Program-made: the position numbers and the translations under genes | Origin: Lateolabrax maculatus | Taxonomy: Eukaryota; Chordata; Actinopteri; Acropomatiformes; Lateolabracidae | Reading direction: 5' to 3' | DNA length: 64,000 nt | Assembly: GCA_031216445.1 (NCBI GenBank) | Contig: CM062219.1 | Span: forward strand, 10,388,501 to 10,452,500 | The notes under the pieces: generated by a model | What the model was told of the DNA's origin: nothing | The model's database searches: none | The model's input: only the letters and a program-made list of their open reading frames with translations | In this document: piece after piece, positions 8,892 to 24,250 of the stretch | Position numbering within the stretch: position 1 is the first letter of the stretch | Layout of the letters: each line of letters starts with the position of its first letter

Positions 8892-11800
8892 CGGCATGTT
8901 TATAGGAGGAGGGATGGTAGCTGTTCATTGGGAACATGCATGAAAGAGGGGGTCTGCTCCACAATCTGTAATAATGATGAACTCACAGTTTGACAGACAG
9001 CATCCACTAAATGGAAATATCTATGTAAATAGATTATGCTGACTACTGTGTCTTGAGTGGTGGATGACTAATTGGAGTCGGCAATCAGTCAGAATGACTG
9101 CTGAGAATTTGCATTGATCAGTATGGTAAATTCTAGCTGCATGGGGTGCGGTGACTTATCTTCTTATGGGTTTTTCATAGCATCTAAAATTGGAATTAAA
9201 TCAGGGTGCTCTGCCTGTCTCTGTTATTTATTAAAAAAAAAACCTGTCAGATTATTTGCTGTATTTGTAACGGGAAAACCACTGATTATAAATGTTACTG
9301 TGGTCATTTGATGATTGAGATTGATCACTTGAGATTTAAGATCAGAGAAATTATGTTTTTGAACATAAAGTAGGAGTGACCCCTGGTGGGGTAACATTTC
9401 ATTACTAAGCTTCCAGCCTGTGAAAGCAAATTAGTGTGCCTACATTCATGCAGTGCTTTTCATCGTCAGTTTATCAAAATATTACTTTTCACTCTCATAG
9501 ACTCATAAACACTTCATTATTTTCTTTTCAAAAACAGTGATTTAATAGAGAACAAGAGATTTGTCTATTCCCCTCTGTTTTTCTGTTGTGTTCCCTCTTC
9601 CACCAGCAGGGGATACTATTAGTACACCAATGAGGTGGTTGCTATCTGGTTAATAGCACCAAAAATGATCAGATACACAAAAAGCATAAGAAAAAGCATC
9701 AGTGTAAAGTTGTAAGAAAAGATAAACTGTGATTCTTTTGAAGGTTACAAAGGTAAGACTGCTGCTTGTTTACATTATATAAAATACTCATACATCTTGC
9801 ATCTCGGATCTTGCTTGCTTGAAAGCAGTGAACCACCAGCCCCACCGTGATCTGGGCTCTTCTTCCCTCGACTAAGTGAGTCACGGTGTGTTTTCCGAAT
9901 GTCAGAGTGCAACAGGATAGTAAAGTGTCTGAGCTTGAGGCAGAACAATAACACAGATGCAGCCGGTCGCTCTTTTCAACGACAAACACTGACACTTGAG
10001 CAGTGCTTTCATGTATATGCTCATACTGGATAACATTTACAGTTTTACAAACCTCTTGGTCAAACTGAAAAAACAAGTCACTTCACTTTCTTCCTGTGGT
10101 CCAAGGCCTCCCCTGCATCCTTTACACACAAGCGTCACAATGTGTTTTAAGGAAAAGATTTGGGAAAAAGTGGGAGAGATGGTAGGTGTGGCAGTGTGGA
10201 TTTTTTTTTTTTTTAAAGAAGACCAGAAGAGTATAAGTGTTAACCATTTGTGAAGAGGTCCATTTGTTGCAGAATTAATGCTGTAATAGACTCTCCACCA
10301 CTTACAGAATCCATTTACCCCCTCTTGGTGACAGCATCAGCACTCCTAGAAGTAGCAAAGCATTCATTCTGGTGTCAAGATGAGAAACCACGGGTGATTT
10401 CTCTGTAAGTTATATTACAATAGTCACTTAAGGTAATGCACACCCCAGTGGACCTGTGATTAATTAATCTGCTTTTGATTTGCTAATGACAGTTCAAGTC
10501 AAATACAAGGTTAGTGAAGGCTGAGTCAATCCTTTTAACTGCAGCTGCAGAGAGGACTGTGGTGAGTGTAGAAGATATCAATTTATTGGTATCATCCCTC
10601 ATTATAACGGCTCCTATTAGCCTGCGGCACTTCACATACTCACGGCATATTAATAGACAAATACTGTGTTACACACACTCATATCCGAGATTGCATTAAA
10701 AGTTTCCCATAAACATTAAAATCACTCATGTTGTTTTGTAGCCAGTAGTGTTAAATTAACGTTTTGTAAGACGTCTGAACTAAAAAGGCAATAAATAGTG
10801 TGCTCTTAGAGATTCAGCAGTATCCACTGTACAAGAAGTACAGTAGGGAGAAAAGATCCATCCATCCATCTCCTCCTCTGCTCCTCCACTGTCAGTACGA
10901 AACACCCAGATGAAGATGAGTGTGAGAGAAATGGGCTTCTGAGCGTCTTCCATCTCCATCCATCAATCTTAGTTGACTTCTCTAATAACCTTTACAGAGA
11001 AGTGATGTCTGATGAAAAAAAAGAAAGGACAGCAGGGAACACAGGCGCCCATGTCTTCTCCGGCAGGCTCTGTCTTTTTCTCCCCTTCCTGCTGTGTTTT
11101 TGAACAGGATGACTCTAATAAAAGATTGCTGACACAACAGCCCCTGTGTTTAGAACCGCCATTAGGCCACGGGCCTGTTTTTAATTTGAGCGCACATTCG
11201 GGGTGAAGCCTAAGGATGTGGGTGCTGTAAGCTCCCTCTTTCCTTTTTGGATATTATTAACACTGCGGCTCTGGAATCACATCTACAGAATGATGAGGCC
11301 TGAGCACTGGCGCATAATCACAGGACTCTTGAGTCTGCCAAATCAACAGAAACATTTCCCATGACTTCAATATAAACACAAAGAGTGAAAAGAAGCTCGG
11401 ACAGCAAAAGATGTGGATCAAGAGTAAAAGGGAATTTGATTTAAGTAACTAAAATCCAATTAAATCTGGGTTACTCAACCATAACAGTATGTGGCTCAAA
11501 GACAAAGCATACGGCAATAACAATGACCCAACTTCATATAATGCTTGCAGAGTAGAGCTTTACGATTACAATAACATTCAATACTGTAGCTACTTTGCAT
11601 TTTAGACTGACAAAAAAGTTTTTTAGGATGCACGACACATCTCTTATTTGTGCTGAAAATAAAAATATGGATTAGTTTATTTATTATATTGCATTTTGCT
11701 CTTGAATGCGCCTCATGCTCCACTATAACAGTTTTTATATTTTATTATTATTAGTCAATAGTGTCTGAGTATGGTCTTAGTTTAACTAGACTAATTTGCG

Positions 11801-14800
11801 GCTTAGGGTGAATATCTTCTATAACTGCGGTTGTCATAGTTAAGTGGTTCAGCACACGCTTGTGGGTATGTGTGGGTACTTTGATAGCAGTGGTAGCTCT
11901 TCAGGAGGCCTGTTTGAATTTCTTGGTGCCAGTGTAGTGGTGAGGGCTGACAGGGCATGTAAGACAACCTAGAAGGCCCAGACATAGGAGGGTGTGTCAT
12001 TAGACTCCTGCCTGGAGCCCCCTGGTCAGATCCTTCCAACATCCGTCTTCATTAAAAAGGTTGCACTCTGAGCAGATGGTCATTAAGAGAGCCCCCCTCT
12101 TTAGTCCCGGCACCCTCTATGCAGTAGGACACTACCTAGAGGACACCAATTGTCCCTCAGGAATTCCAGAAAACCTCACCAAAGAAGAAGAAGTGGTGCC
12201 CGACAAGGCCACCTGGTAATGATCACTCTGGGGTCTTCATAAATCTCTTTTTGAAATCTTTCAAAATACCAGCATGAGGTATGGAGATGGCCCATGTAGC
12301 AGTATAATCAATAAGTCAAGCCCTGTGGCACAAGATAGAGGGGGTCAGAGTGACACAGCTGATTCAAATGGCCACCAAAAAGTGAAAAATATCATTGTTG
12401 CTTTCCTGGTCTGATACTTTTTTTCAGTTAAGTGTTTTTGTCCCTGTGTCTTTTATGTGACTGGCATATCAATGTTGTTTGAGACTACACTGTTGCTCAG
12501 ACAGGCGTGGCAGGGGACACATGAGGACATGGTTAGGCTTGTAGGGAAAGTTGGGGTTGATAAACACATGATGTCACAGTCACTTAGGTTCTGTTGTTTT
12601 TTTCTTTTTTCTTGTTCTGTCCCATTTCTGATTACACCAAGACGTTATGAAGGAGAGATCTATCAAATGTGTTGCTTTGTGAACCTCAACCAAACATATT
12701 TTAACCCAGTGTCTGCACATTTCTCTGTCACTTCTTTGTCTATTCTCTAATGTAAATGTAATGTAATACAAATACAGTGATACTCCAGTAAAAGAGAGCG
12801 AGAGAGGTCACAGGTTGTCATTAGTGATTTGTGAAGTTGTAACTCTTGGGTCCAATATGAGTAATGTCAATGTTATCTACATTTTAGTCGAGACAGCCTC
12901 ATCATCAGTATCTCCAGCGGCAGCCACCATGGATCCCAATTACCGCAGTAATCACTCCCTAGCTGAGAGCACGGTTTCAGACAGGGTAAAGTGTTATCCA
13001 TCTTCATCATATTCATTATCAGGCAGCAGACGCAGGTGTCCTGGCCTCCCACTGCTCCACACCATTAGTGACTGATAGACAGTCGGACTTTAGCGCCTTT
13101 GCTGCACAGAACACGCCTACATAAATTTTCTTGAAAATTAAAAAACCTTGTAATTGAACAAAAGTTGCTGAAATGCATAAGATTTCCTGATTGTACACCA
13201 TCTACTTTTCACCTATACAGTAATTATTGCATGTCCAAGACATCAGGTGGAAGCCACCAATGTTTACAGTACGTGAATGGTCAAAGGTCACACCGCAGGG
13301 GGCTCGAAGCACATCATTTGTTCTCTCCTGATTATCCTCTGCTGTCTCTCTAACAAGGAGAGTCAGTGTGACGGACATATAGTATCTCTGTTTTAGGCTA
13401 CGACCGGACAAAAAGGTGACATGGAACGGTGGCAGATAGTGGTGGTTTGTTTGTTACCCATCGATCCACCTCATACCGACACAGACATGGGCGAAAAGGG
13501 CAGCTTGCTCCCTGCTGGAAGCACCTGTATAAGGGCACCCAGTGCAGACTAAGCCACAGTATTGTACAGACTATTGCGGGTGCTGTGCCGTACTCTCAGC
13601 GTAACTCAAATAAATTACCTCATTAGCCTGTTCTCTAATGGGTTATTGTAGCACCAGCCTGACACCCTGTTCTCGGAAAAGCTCATGAGATTTCAAAATT
13701 CAAAAATGCTTTTGGGTGGGATCGTTTTCCTATCCTCTGGCACCTGGTTGAGGTCATTCTATTAGGTGGATTGATTTACATATAAATTGAACATGCAGTA
13801 TTATGCACGTCCTTAAACTCATCTGTTTCACTACTGTATCCCATTATCTGTCTTGCATACTTCAACAAGCATTTAATTTCGTCTTTCATATTGTCTTATG
13901 TTTCATTATGTTTCAGTGTTATTTATTAAAATTCATTTAGCTAATAACGCCCACACGTACTGCCCCTTTTCCTGCAATGCACCTATTCTAATGTGTTCTG
14001 AGCAACTGTGTGTCCTGGGGTAAAATGGGAAATGTTGAAAATTCACTGGAATATGAAAAGCAATCATATTTTCTGTATCAGTAAGCAGGTCTGTGGTAGC
14101 TGGGGGTCATTCTTGCTCTCTGCTGTTGCTTGGGGAGGCATTTTGTAAGAGCCCCCAGGGCTCACCTAGTTAATTAAGTTTTCCTGTTATTAGAACACTA
14201 TAACTTGTGATTTAACTGCTCCACAAAGCTAATTCTCTACTACCACTGCCGGTTTGATAGACGTTACTTCTCTTCTGTTTATATTGAATACATCACCAAA
14301 ACAATAAATATTATGTTTTGACATGATACACATCAGTATTATTTATGATATAACTCCTAACTTTAGTTGGAATAATAAGATACACACCATGATTAATAAG
14401 TGGTCTTTTTACCAGAAATTAGTCTGTCAGTAAAGTAAAAAATAGAAAAAGGGTCTAAAGAAAGTGAGAAAACTTTGCTGAGCACATGAACTATGCAGTC
14501 GAGTTGTCTTGGTGATATGCTATGAAGAGGTGGAAGGGAAGATCCAGATATAGAAACATGTGGGTGTGTGTATGTGACTTTATCCACTGCTAAGAAATAA
14601 ATTAAGCGATAACATTGGCTAGGTGAGGCTCTTATGAAGAGTGAAAAGACAAATGGATTCAAACCCATTTGGAAAACTGTAGCCGAATGGTTTTCTGTTG
14701 CAACAGTGCTAATACTGCACTATTTTTGCACACCCTGAGCAGAACCACCTGGGAATTTTTTTACATTGCTCAATATTTAGACTCCACAAGGTGAGAAGCA

Positions 14801-17800
14801 TGGCCTCGCTAACTAAGTGTTTTCAAGGCATTTAGAACTCATGAATCTGCTGTGGCTTGTGGTTTTCTTAAGTGAAATAAATTAATAGAATGAGGAGGAA
14901 TCGGAATTATATTCACTATCATTTCATGGAAGAAGCCCTGCAAATTCAGATTTTTCTTGGCTATTTGAAAACCTCCCCAAAATGGGATGTTTGTCTAGAT
15001 AATAACAGTACTGACATCAAACATATAACAAATATGCATAAGCATGAAATGTACACGCAACAGTGTGCTCCTAAGATAGAGATGAAAACAGTGGCCGGCA
15101 TGTTAGGCATCAGTGTGGAAATGTGTTGAAATTAAAGTCTGTCCATGGAATTCATAAACAGAATAGCTCCGAGTCCAATAGCCACTAAAAAGGAGCTTCC
15201 CTTATGTACAAGCAGAGCTCTTGATATAGAAACCAAATCAATGCAACAATGGCTGCAGTACTCCTGAAGCATTCCCAAAAGGACATATGGGGGACATAAT
15301 CATAAACCTATGCCAAGTCCACAAAACATATGGACTAGATGGGCAAATTGCCATGAACTCTAAAGAGTCTGTGCAAAATTTAAAGTGCTCAACTATGCCG
15401 GTTTGGTGACTGTCACCCAGGAAAACCCCGGGAAAGAGAAAAATCTTTTTGGGCAGGTTTTGTTTTTGGAGTATTTAGAGGAATTCATAAATTGCTCTTG
15501 TCTGGCCTTTCACCTGGGACCAAGAGCAGACAAGAAGGTTCCCATACACATCTGATGCCAAATGTAAAAAAATCAAAGCTGGACACGAATAAAAATAATT
15601 TTCTATCAGCTTAACAGTAGCTCACATTCTTGAGACAAAAAACATTAGATTGGTTTACAGATATTGGACAAGGACGTGATTGACTATGTAAGCTACAAAC
15701 CACAAGCCACAATGCATTTTTCACCAATCAAAAAAAATGTGGTTTGATGTGTATATGGATTCAGGCTTTTGTTGTAATTTCAGATGTAAATATGTAATCA
15801 AAACATTATGTTACTGGCATGCTATAATTAAGCAATAATACTTGAGACCAGCATTAATGGTCTGAATTCCAATACGGACTGTGTATACCATGAATAGTCT
15901 CTGTAATTTCCTAGTTACACATATATTACACCATTGTTCTCATGACATTTTTAACATATTGTTTTTGCCTGATAATTACATAACTGGCCATGAGCAACAT
16001 CAGGAAAAAAAGGTTTTGTGCTTGCTTTTTTGCGAAGTCATGCATAAAATGACAAGTGGCCTATAAAGTTTGTGGTTGGATAAGGAATTGTATACAGGAA
16101 TGCCTGACTTACCTGTTTCACCCACATTGGCTCCAACCTTTTTCAGATCTGTGCCTCCTTTTCTCTGTTGAAAATCACTGATGAGGCAGTTTCCATTTAT
16201 AGTGTGGAAGGCAGACACTTGTCAGGGAGAGTGAGATTGGTGTCTCTTGACCACAGGTTACACCAATGCCTTGCTAGTGCATAGCAGCATACTTCTTAGT
16301 GGTGACTTGAATATCAGACCATTTCATTTTACATATAACATCACCCCAGACCTATAACCAAATGATTATATAGAATATTTAGCCTTAACTTCTGCCAGTT
16401 CCTCTGTTTAATACTCAATAAAGTTTCCCCTTTTTGAATTTCTGGTTCAATTCCTCTTCTTACATGACAAATAATCGCATGACAAGTATATTTTTAAGCA
16501 TATAATGATAATATTGTTACAGGCATTACAATATTACTTTAGTGTGGAATCTGCATCGTGTTTTGTAAATGAGGTGGGGGGCCTTCCCAGTGTTATTTAC
16601 CTTATACAAAGGTCTACAGAGGACCACCCAACATGTAAGCAGTGCCTTAAGGAAGTGAGCCAACCCCAAACTGTTTTACTTTCTTGGCTGGCTCTGACAG
16701 TAAGACTGTACTAACAGTGACTTGATGTTATTCTTGTAATTTTGTGCTGTCCCACTTTGGTTTGTCCCATTATCAGGAGCAAGATGCAATTTTTCCTTCT
16801 TGCTGTTTAATGTAACAGTAGGCTGAGGGAAAAAATATTCCCTCAATGCATGAATTGTGGAAATGAGACATGACACACACTGTATTTATTAGGAAATGAG
16901 TCCTAGAACAATGATGATTATGTCTTTCTTAAAAGATTTAGAGCACATTTGCATTGAGGTCTGACAGCAAACAGCTAACATTTTCTTATGCATGCTATTA
17001 ATAAGTCACACATGGATTCTGGCCTCTAATAAATACTGTACAGATCCCAGAGAGGAACCTCAGACTTCAAGTTTCAAAGGAAACTGCACATTAAACATAT
17101 ACAATACAGTCTGTTACATAATAGTGCCTCTTTGATCTTGGTGGTGCACACCAGATCCTGTGAACTGTGAATGTTAATGCAGGGTGTGTTATATGTCAAA
17201 GGTGTTGACATACTCCTCCACGGGAGGACATCTCTCATCACCCCATCTGTCTGCCTTCAACAGAGGAAAGACCCACAAAGCACTGTCAGCAGAATAATGA
17301 GGAGCCACAACTACAATGTACTTTTCTCCAGATGCAGTTGGCTAAAGCAGATTTAAACACCTCCGCAACCTGTCTCTAATGTTCAGCTCAAATGGAAGAC
17401 GCAAGCTGAAGCTTACTGTATGGCAAGTGTCTGAAAACAAATACGAGGATAGACGGACATCCTGTCTCACTATCATGTTTTTTTCTGCTAAAGCCAATAA
17501 TGTGGAGCGCTATCACGTCTCAGCTAGGCTCCACAAGGAGAAAACTCCCCTGCGCTTTATGAAACTCATATATCAGAGATAATAGATTGCAAAACTTCCC
17601 GGGGTTAGCTTGTCCTTTGTTTAAACAATTGAATTAATAAGAAAAACAGTGAGAAACACAAATTCTTACCTTGATGTCCTTGAGGAATACACGAAGTGAT
17701 GGATTTCTTGGGACATTAGTTGCCAGCTTTGTTCATCTATAATCCACTTAATGGGTGGACTAATTTGCACACATAGATATAGGTGCAACCACACACACAT

Positions 17801-20800
17801 TTACAGTGTTAGAGAAGTGGCAGGTAGAGCTGTTGATCAGTACCATGGATGAGAGTAATAGATCCGTTTAGCGTTAATCAATGTCGCTCACAGGCTCATT
17901 GAGCAGTGCACTCAGCATCCTGCTTTTGTGTCAGAGAGCCTTTTAATCTAATTGGACATTAAACTCCTGTCATTATTCCTCATGCTCTGAGACTTATTTA
18001 TGGCTCTCCTGCTTGCTTGTCTTTACCTTTTCATTACAGCATGCCAGTCTACATCAGCAAACTCATTAAAGGAAATGAATCAAAGGAGAAAGCTGATGTG
18101 TGGCTGAAAAGTGTAATTTAATAAATGTGTGTGAGGCTGCAGTGCTCAGCACATCATTCATGTTGTTTACGGGCTGTAATGTGTTAGCAGGTGAGGGCAC
18201 TTTAATAATAAAGGCCTTTCACAAAGGCAAACATCAGCGCTGCATTTTAATACATGGACCTGTGGGGAGTGACAGGATTATCAATGCTGAATGCAGTCAG
18301 CAGAAATGTTGTGGTGAATGTGGTTCAGAATCAGGAAGTTCTCTCTAATAGGATTGAATGTTTCTCACTCAGTTTACACTAAAAGCTAATTAAATTTCAT
18401 CAAGTGTCTATATTACAATGGTCACATAACAGTCTAATGTAAATTTGCCTATTGTAGGTATTGGTGTATTTTTTTCTTAAAGTGAGACTGTTTAACTTTT
18501 GAAAGATAAAATATGATAATTATTCTAATATTTTTCTATTTTTTTTGTTTATATCAACACTGGATCAAATGACTATGTGTATGCAGTTTAGAGTCTTTCA
18601 GCTAATTGTTTTGGTTTCATCACCCACAACTCTACTGTTTAAGTTCACTCATCAGCCATGTTTTCACCAAAAAACTTCTAAAAAGCCACTGTTTTCTACA
18701 TACACAGCACCAAACAGCAGACAAATAAAACTGGCGACTAGCTGGTGAACATAGTGGAGCATTTAGCAACTAAAGAGACAGATTTTTTTTCCTCGGGAGT
18801 TCGTGGAGACCAACACAGATATAGATGGAGAGTGAATATTGAACTTACATATGCAAGGTGCCCTGACACATGACTTGAAATAAATGCTAATGTTGCTCTG
18901 TGTCTGCTGGATGTCTAAATAGGCAACTGTTTAAGGTGATAATATGTATATTATCTGTTTACAGCTTGTTCTACCTACCTCAAGTGGCAACAAACAACAA
19001 ACCCCAAAACAATTAATACTGCTTTAAAGTAACTCTGTGTAGAATTTTATGTGATTATAGCATCTAACTCATTATTCTGATGCCATAGGTTTTTGTAATC
19101 CTGTTGGAAATTGGTGTAGTCTCTGTTGCTTTCAGCCCATTCATCTCAGTGTCCTCAGGTCGCGGGTGCTTTGGTGTCCACCAAATTATGGTCATAAATT
19201 TTCAAATTGTAACTTTCAGGTGGCATTATGTCTAAGGGGCATCTGGCCCTTGGTAGTGGGTCTGTTACAGACAAAATATATTGTTTTAAAGCTGAGGCAG
19301 ATGAGGCTATGTGCTGAGGAAGAAAGTGCGGCTTGAGGGTCTTAGGAGACTCCCCAGTCATTACTGTGTGCATAGCAGCTGGAGAACACCTCTTCATGGG
19401 TGTTTAAGCAAGCACTTTAAATGGAAATGTACTTGACACTTTAAAAGATGTAATCACTGGGTATTTGAATTCGACTCAGTTCTCCCCTAAATGTCTCTCT
19501 GTAACTCCCTGTCTCTCACTCTTGTCATTCTCTGATGCTTTCTCACCTTTTTTGTTTCTCTCCTGTTCACTTTATTTCTGTCTTTCTCACCCCCCACTCA
19601 TTCCTATTTTGAATTACTTGTGTTCTTCACCACATCCTTGCATTTTATGATCTGTTAGTGTTGTTTGGTTGATCTGTGCTCATTTCTGAACTGTGGAATT
19701 GTCAGAGTATGTGAGGGTATCATCTTTAATAGTTAGAAGGATTGATGTTATTTATTTGAAATTAGACTATGGCCTTTACTTGCTAAATGCAGCATTTTTT
19801 AAATTTTACGAATGAATTATTTTACGAGATACAAGCAGGAGTCTTTCTCACCTTCATAAAATATCTAGGGCATGTTCAGAAATTGTAGATGAACAGAAAA
19901 AGACAAACAAGTGGAACATTTGAAGATCCCTGCATTTTCTTTTGTGAGGCAAAATCCTATCATCAGATGTGTTCATAATGTATAACATGTCACTGCCGTC
20001 TAATCTAGGTGAGGTTAATGTTTGAACTTCCGTTCAAGTATAAAAGAATTCTCAACAGATTCTGAAAATTCTGCACTATTTTTATTTATTATATTGTGGA
20101 ATATAATAAATATATTTTGTTCACCTTGGATCCTAGTTATCTTTAACAGTGTTTGTCCACGCTCCGGTTTCTTATCTCCAGTCCTTGATTGCTGATGCAT
20201 CTCTGTCGTCCGTCTTCACAATCTGTCCACTCATTACAACAATTACAGCCTGTGAACATTTCATTAACCTAATATGTCTTGGCTGGGACCTGCAATATTA
20301 TTGTGCTGAGCCTACAGCTTTCACCACGCTCTCATTGCACTAACCCCTCCCCTCCTGCTTACCTCACCCCTTGCTGTCAACTGAAGAGCATCAAAATTAA
20401 TTGTGTGTTTGTCCTACGCTTTCTTCACAAATTAACTTATGAGAGTTTCTGTGTATGACCATTAAAGATGGCAATGATTTACATTTTTTCTGCATAGTAT
20501 CTGTGTTCAGTGGTTGCGCTATGAATTTAATGTTTAAACAACGGGCATAAGGTTTCATTGTGTATTAACATTTTAGCTAGTATTTTATTTTTTTTCATAT
20601 TTGGGGCATAACATACTGGCGGCCGTTGTCCTTTTTAGCAGTTAAATTTGCAAGAAAAGAAGCAATGGAACAGGGAGCACATGGTTATAGGACAAGTGGT
20701 TTGTAATCAAAATATGGTTGGGAAACAAAGCTGTGCTTGAAAAGTCTCGAAAACAGAAGCAGAATGGGACACACTTGATGTCTGCATCAGAAATAAGCTT

Positions 20801-22265
20801 TTGAAGCTGGACATACATTTCCTTTTATTCTTTGCCTTCATAAAACATAGCCATGCAGCTATGAATGGTGTTCTTGTGAGAGCTACTCCTTTGTTCTTTC
20901 CCTGTGATGGCCTGTCATTTGGACTTGGCTTGCCAGGAACAGTCTGTTCCACATTAACTGCTTGAGAGGTCAAACCAGCTTGATCATTAGCCTTCACAAG
21001 GAGCCCAGTCTCCCTCCCACATCTTTTACATTTATTTGAAAGGGGTTTTCATATTTCTGTGCCTTTCCCCCAAATCTCTTTTTAGTTTCTTTTTCAGTTT
21101 TCTCTTTCATGGCTGTGGTACTGAATGCGTTCCCTGTTGAAAAAATGGTCACATTGCTGTCTTTGCTATAAAAGTTGTGTATTGCGAGAAAGATGTCTTG
21201 ACCCTGATCATCCCAAAATGTGTAGTTTATCTTAAGAAAAATCTTCTCAGTCAGATTGCAAAAATTGTATCTCCATTGCAGTAGTAAAGCAATTAAACGT
21301 AACACGCAATTCAATTAAACTGATAAATCATCTTAAATAATGCTATTATCATTATTTTTTATCATGAATTCATACAACAGTATGGTTAACAGCCTGCTAT
21401 TTTCTCCTCTTCTCTGTAAATGGAGCCTGCTCCCTGTGCATGGTCAATCATATACACTTTGCACGGGAAATTAATTCCATTATTAAACATGCCGCACTTC
21501 AGAAATTTCAATTACCGAAGGCAGCATGAGGAGGAGAAAGAAAGTAATGTACGCCTACTCTAATGCATGAATATTGTATTAGGCCAAGAGAGTAATCACG
21601 GCCGCTAGCTACAGAAGTCAAGTGTCTAGAGGTCCATTTATATACATGACTTCTGGCCAGATGGCCACTGCAGACAACAGGTTCATTTTTGAAGTCTACT
21701 TATGCAGCCATCAAGAATTGAAATGTATTAAAGTGGTCAAGAGTGTGACAACGGAGAGCTCCAAAACAAAATGGCCACTCTACTTAATGGGGTTAAGAAG
21801 TGTAATGGTAAGTGCTACATGAGTGGGCAGCTCCGTTGCACCTGAATTAACACTGCTGACCTTTCTGCTTGTTATAGCAAGAATTTGTGATACAGAGCAA
21901 CATTTTGTTTCCACAATCACACCGTCTGTTTTCATAACTAAATTCAATTTTCTGTCTGAACACAAAGTGTTGAAATAAATGCTGAAGGTTTTTTAGATGT
22001 CTTTTGGGAAATTGGCAAAGCATAAACACTAGGGAACAAAGTGGTGTGTTTTGACCCCGTAGAGGACAAACACTTACCGACGTTAATTTCCTCGCTTGCC
22101 ATTTCCTCATGTTTTGCGGACTTGAGCACTCTTTCCAGTTGGGTAAAATGTCCCTTGTTGCCATCGAGCCATGAGTCTGAGAGGAAAAAAGGTCAAAGCA
22201 ATTTATATGTGACACATAGAGTTTGATCGCTTTGTCATCGCCTCGGGGGCCAAACCTGCCGCTCC

Positions 22266-22377
22266 ATACACACACAGGCGCACAGGGACACACAGACTCA
22301 CACACAGACACACACATACACACACACACAGATGAGTGCATGCGTTCATGCACAACACACACACACACACGCACACT
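22266..22377. repeat. Imperfect (CA)n microsatellite cluster
   Basis: CA-rich tract interrupted by GG, TG and a short non-repeat segment. It produces spurious long frames on both strands. Confidence 0.9.
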
Positions 22378-23036
22378 TAACAACCGCCATCTGCATGAGA
22401 ATGTGAGGGAAGGATTTTGGTTTAGCCTGGTTGCATGCCTTTGGTGTGTCTTTGTGTTGTGTGTGAAACAAGTCAAAAGCATTATGGCGCAGAGGTTAAA
22501 TAAAGGATTGATTTAAGATTCAAAGTTATTCAGTGCATAGATTTTTTACAATGATCAATTTATTTTGTAAAATGCCGTCTCAGGCAATTGCTGACTGTGC
22601 CATTTACTTGCAATATAAATTTTCACATCAGCATACATTGATAAAATGCATCATCCCTTTTTTCCAAAATCGAACCAGTGGTGCAGCAGCAGCATTTCAA
22701 AGTTGTAATATTTTAACCTTTACTGTATACACTGACAGAACACAGTTGAAAGATTATCCCTCCAAATGCAACCAAATTAGATTTATAGTGTTTGATGTAA
22801 AATATCTTATCTTGTATTGTGGTGTCCCCACAAGGCCAATCAATGTACTTGAAAACATGAAAAAGTTAGACCACTAATATCTAATGAGCCACTGGAGATG
22901 ACACATGTCACTCAGTGACACACTGAGACAACTGGGAAATATTTTTAAGCAAAGTTGTTTTCAAAGTTAGAGCTTAAGCATAGTGACTATAATGTGTCAA
23001 GAACCACATTAATCTAGCAAGCATCTGGCATCAATT

Positions 23037-23115
23037 GTTAAAAGAATAATTTCACATTTTGGGAATATAGAGTTAGATGAGAAGATTGATTCAACTCTCA
23101 TATCAATAACTAATG
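23037..23115 (+). repeat. Fragment of a teleost interspersed repeat
   Basis: The phrases 'taatttcacattttgggaa' and 'gagttagatgagaagattga...actctcat' match a dispersed element I recognise from percomorph genomes. Ends are not resolved. Confidence 0.45.
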
Positions 23116-24029
23116 AAATGTATACGATCGCTTCATGAATCAAATTGAATGAAATGTATCTATGATTTCAAAAACATCTTTAGATTTGGGAAAGGCGAAT
23201 TTAGATGCTTTAATATTATTGTAATGTTATCAGTTGAAGAACTGTAGAATTTTTTGTCAATATTCATAGGCATACAAAACCTGCTATCTCTTTATTTTTA
23301 AGGACTTGCATTGAAATACTTGTTACCCTTTTCAAACCATCTCTGGGTCTGCAGGTTCTGAAGATGTAGCCTCCTATAACTTAATACACTGAAATGTCAA
23401 GATACTGGAAGGCAGATAAAAAATGAAGACCTCAGGTAGGATGATGGCCATGATATGTCTGCTGCAAGCGTGCAGTAATAGATGAAGTTGTCCAGATGTG
23501 TCATTATTTATTGTACACATCTGCTTGGGTTACAGGCAACAAGGAGAAGATGGGTGAGTGGGAAAGACCGGGAGGCAGTAGCTGCCTCCATGAATACCCA
23601 TCATGCCAATTCCACAGTGATTTATGGAGAGTCCTGCCAAAGCAGGGGACAAATGACCTTCACACATAGTTATCAGAGGAAGATATCAGTGGACAGGGAT
23701 TTCTGTATCACATCCCTCTTTGCCCCAGGACCCCCCGTCCAGGCTCTGTGTGTTTGTCTGTGCGCAGGTGTGCATGTGTGTGTCGTTGAGTAAAACTGAC
23801 ATTGAGCAGGTCCTCGGGGCAGAGGAGCACTGCTGGTTGCATTCCACGTGTGTGAGTCTGTCTTTGTGGGTGTGCCAGACCAAGTGTTTATGTTGTGACA
23901 ATTACAGACAAGAGCCCCTGCTTAGCCAGCACGATGTGGGAGCCTGACTACCTTGGCTAAATAGACATGGTGTCCTCTGCGATGATAAATTGTAAACACG
24001 CAAAAATGACTATTAGCCTGCATCCCATC

Positions 24030-24250
24030 TATTAAAGGATCAGTTCACCCAAATCACAAACATTTCTTTTCTCACTTTACCCTGGTGTTGTCTAGCCATG
24101 CAGATTTCAATGAAAGTGAATGGAATGGTATGTGGTGATAAAAACATAAAAAAATACCTACAAAGCCTGTGTTTTTCTCCTCAGCAAAATCCAGAGACCT
24201 CGAAGTGAACTTCTGGTACCATTCATTGTGGACCATTCTGTATATAATGC
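24030..24250 (+). repeat. Teleost interspersed repeat (AAAGGATCAGTTCACC family), copy 1
   Basis: Begins AAAGGATCAGTTCACCCAAA near 24034. The same head occurs at 34866 (AAAGGATCAGTTCACCAAAA). Body includes 'gaaagtgaatggaatgg' and 'ccagagacctcgaagtgaac'. Right limit uncertain; no coding frame. Confidence 0.5.

Noticed and set aside
21847..22482. 211-codon minus-strand frame
   Set aside because: Much of its length is translation of the CA/GT microsatellite; no domain.
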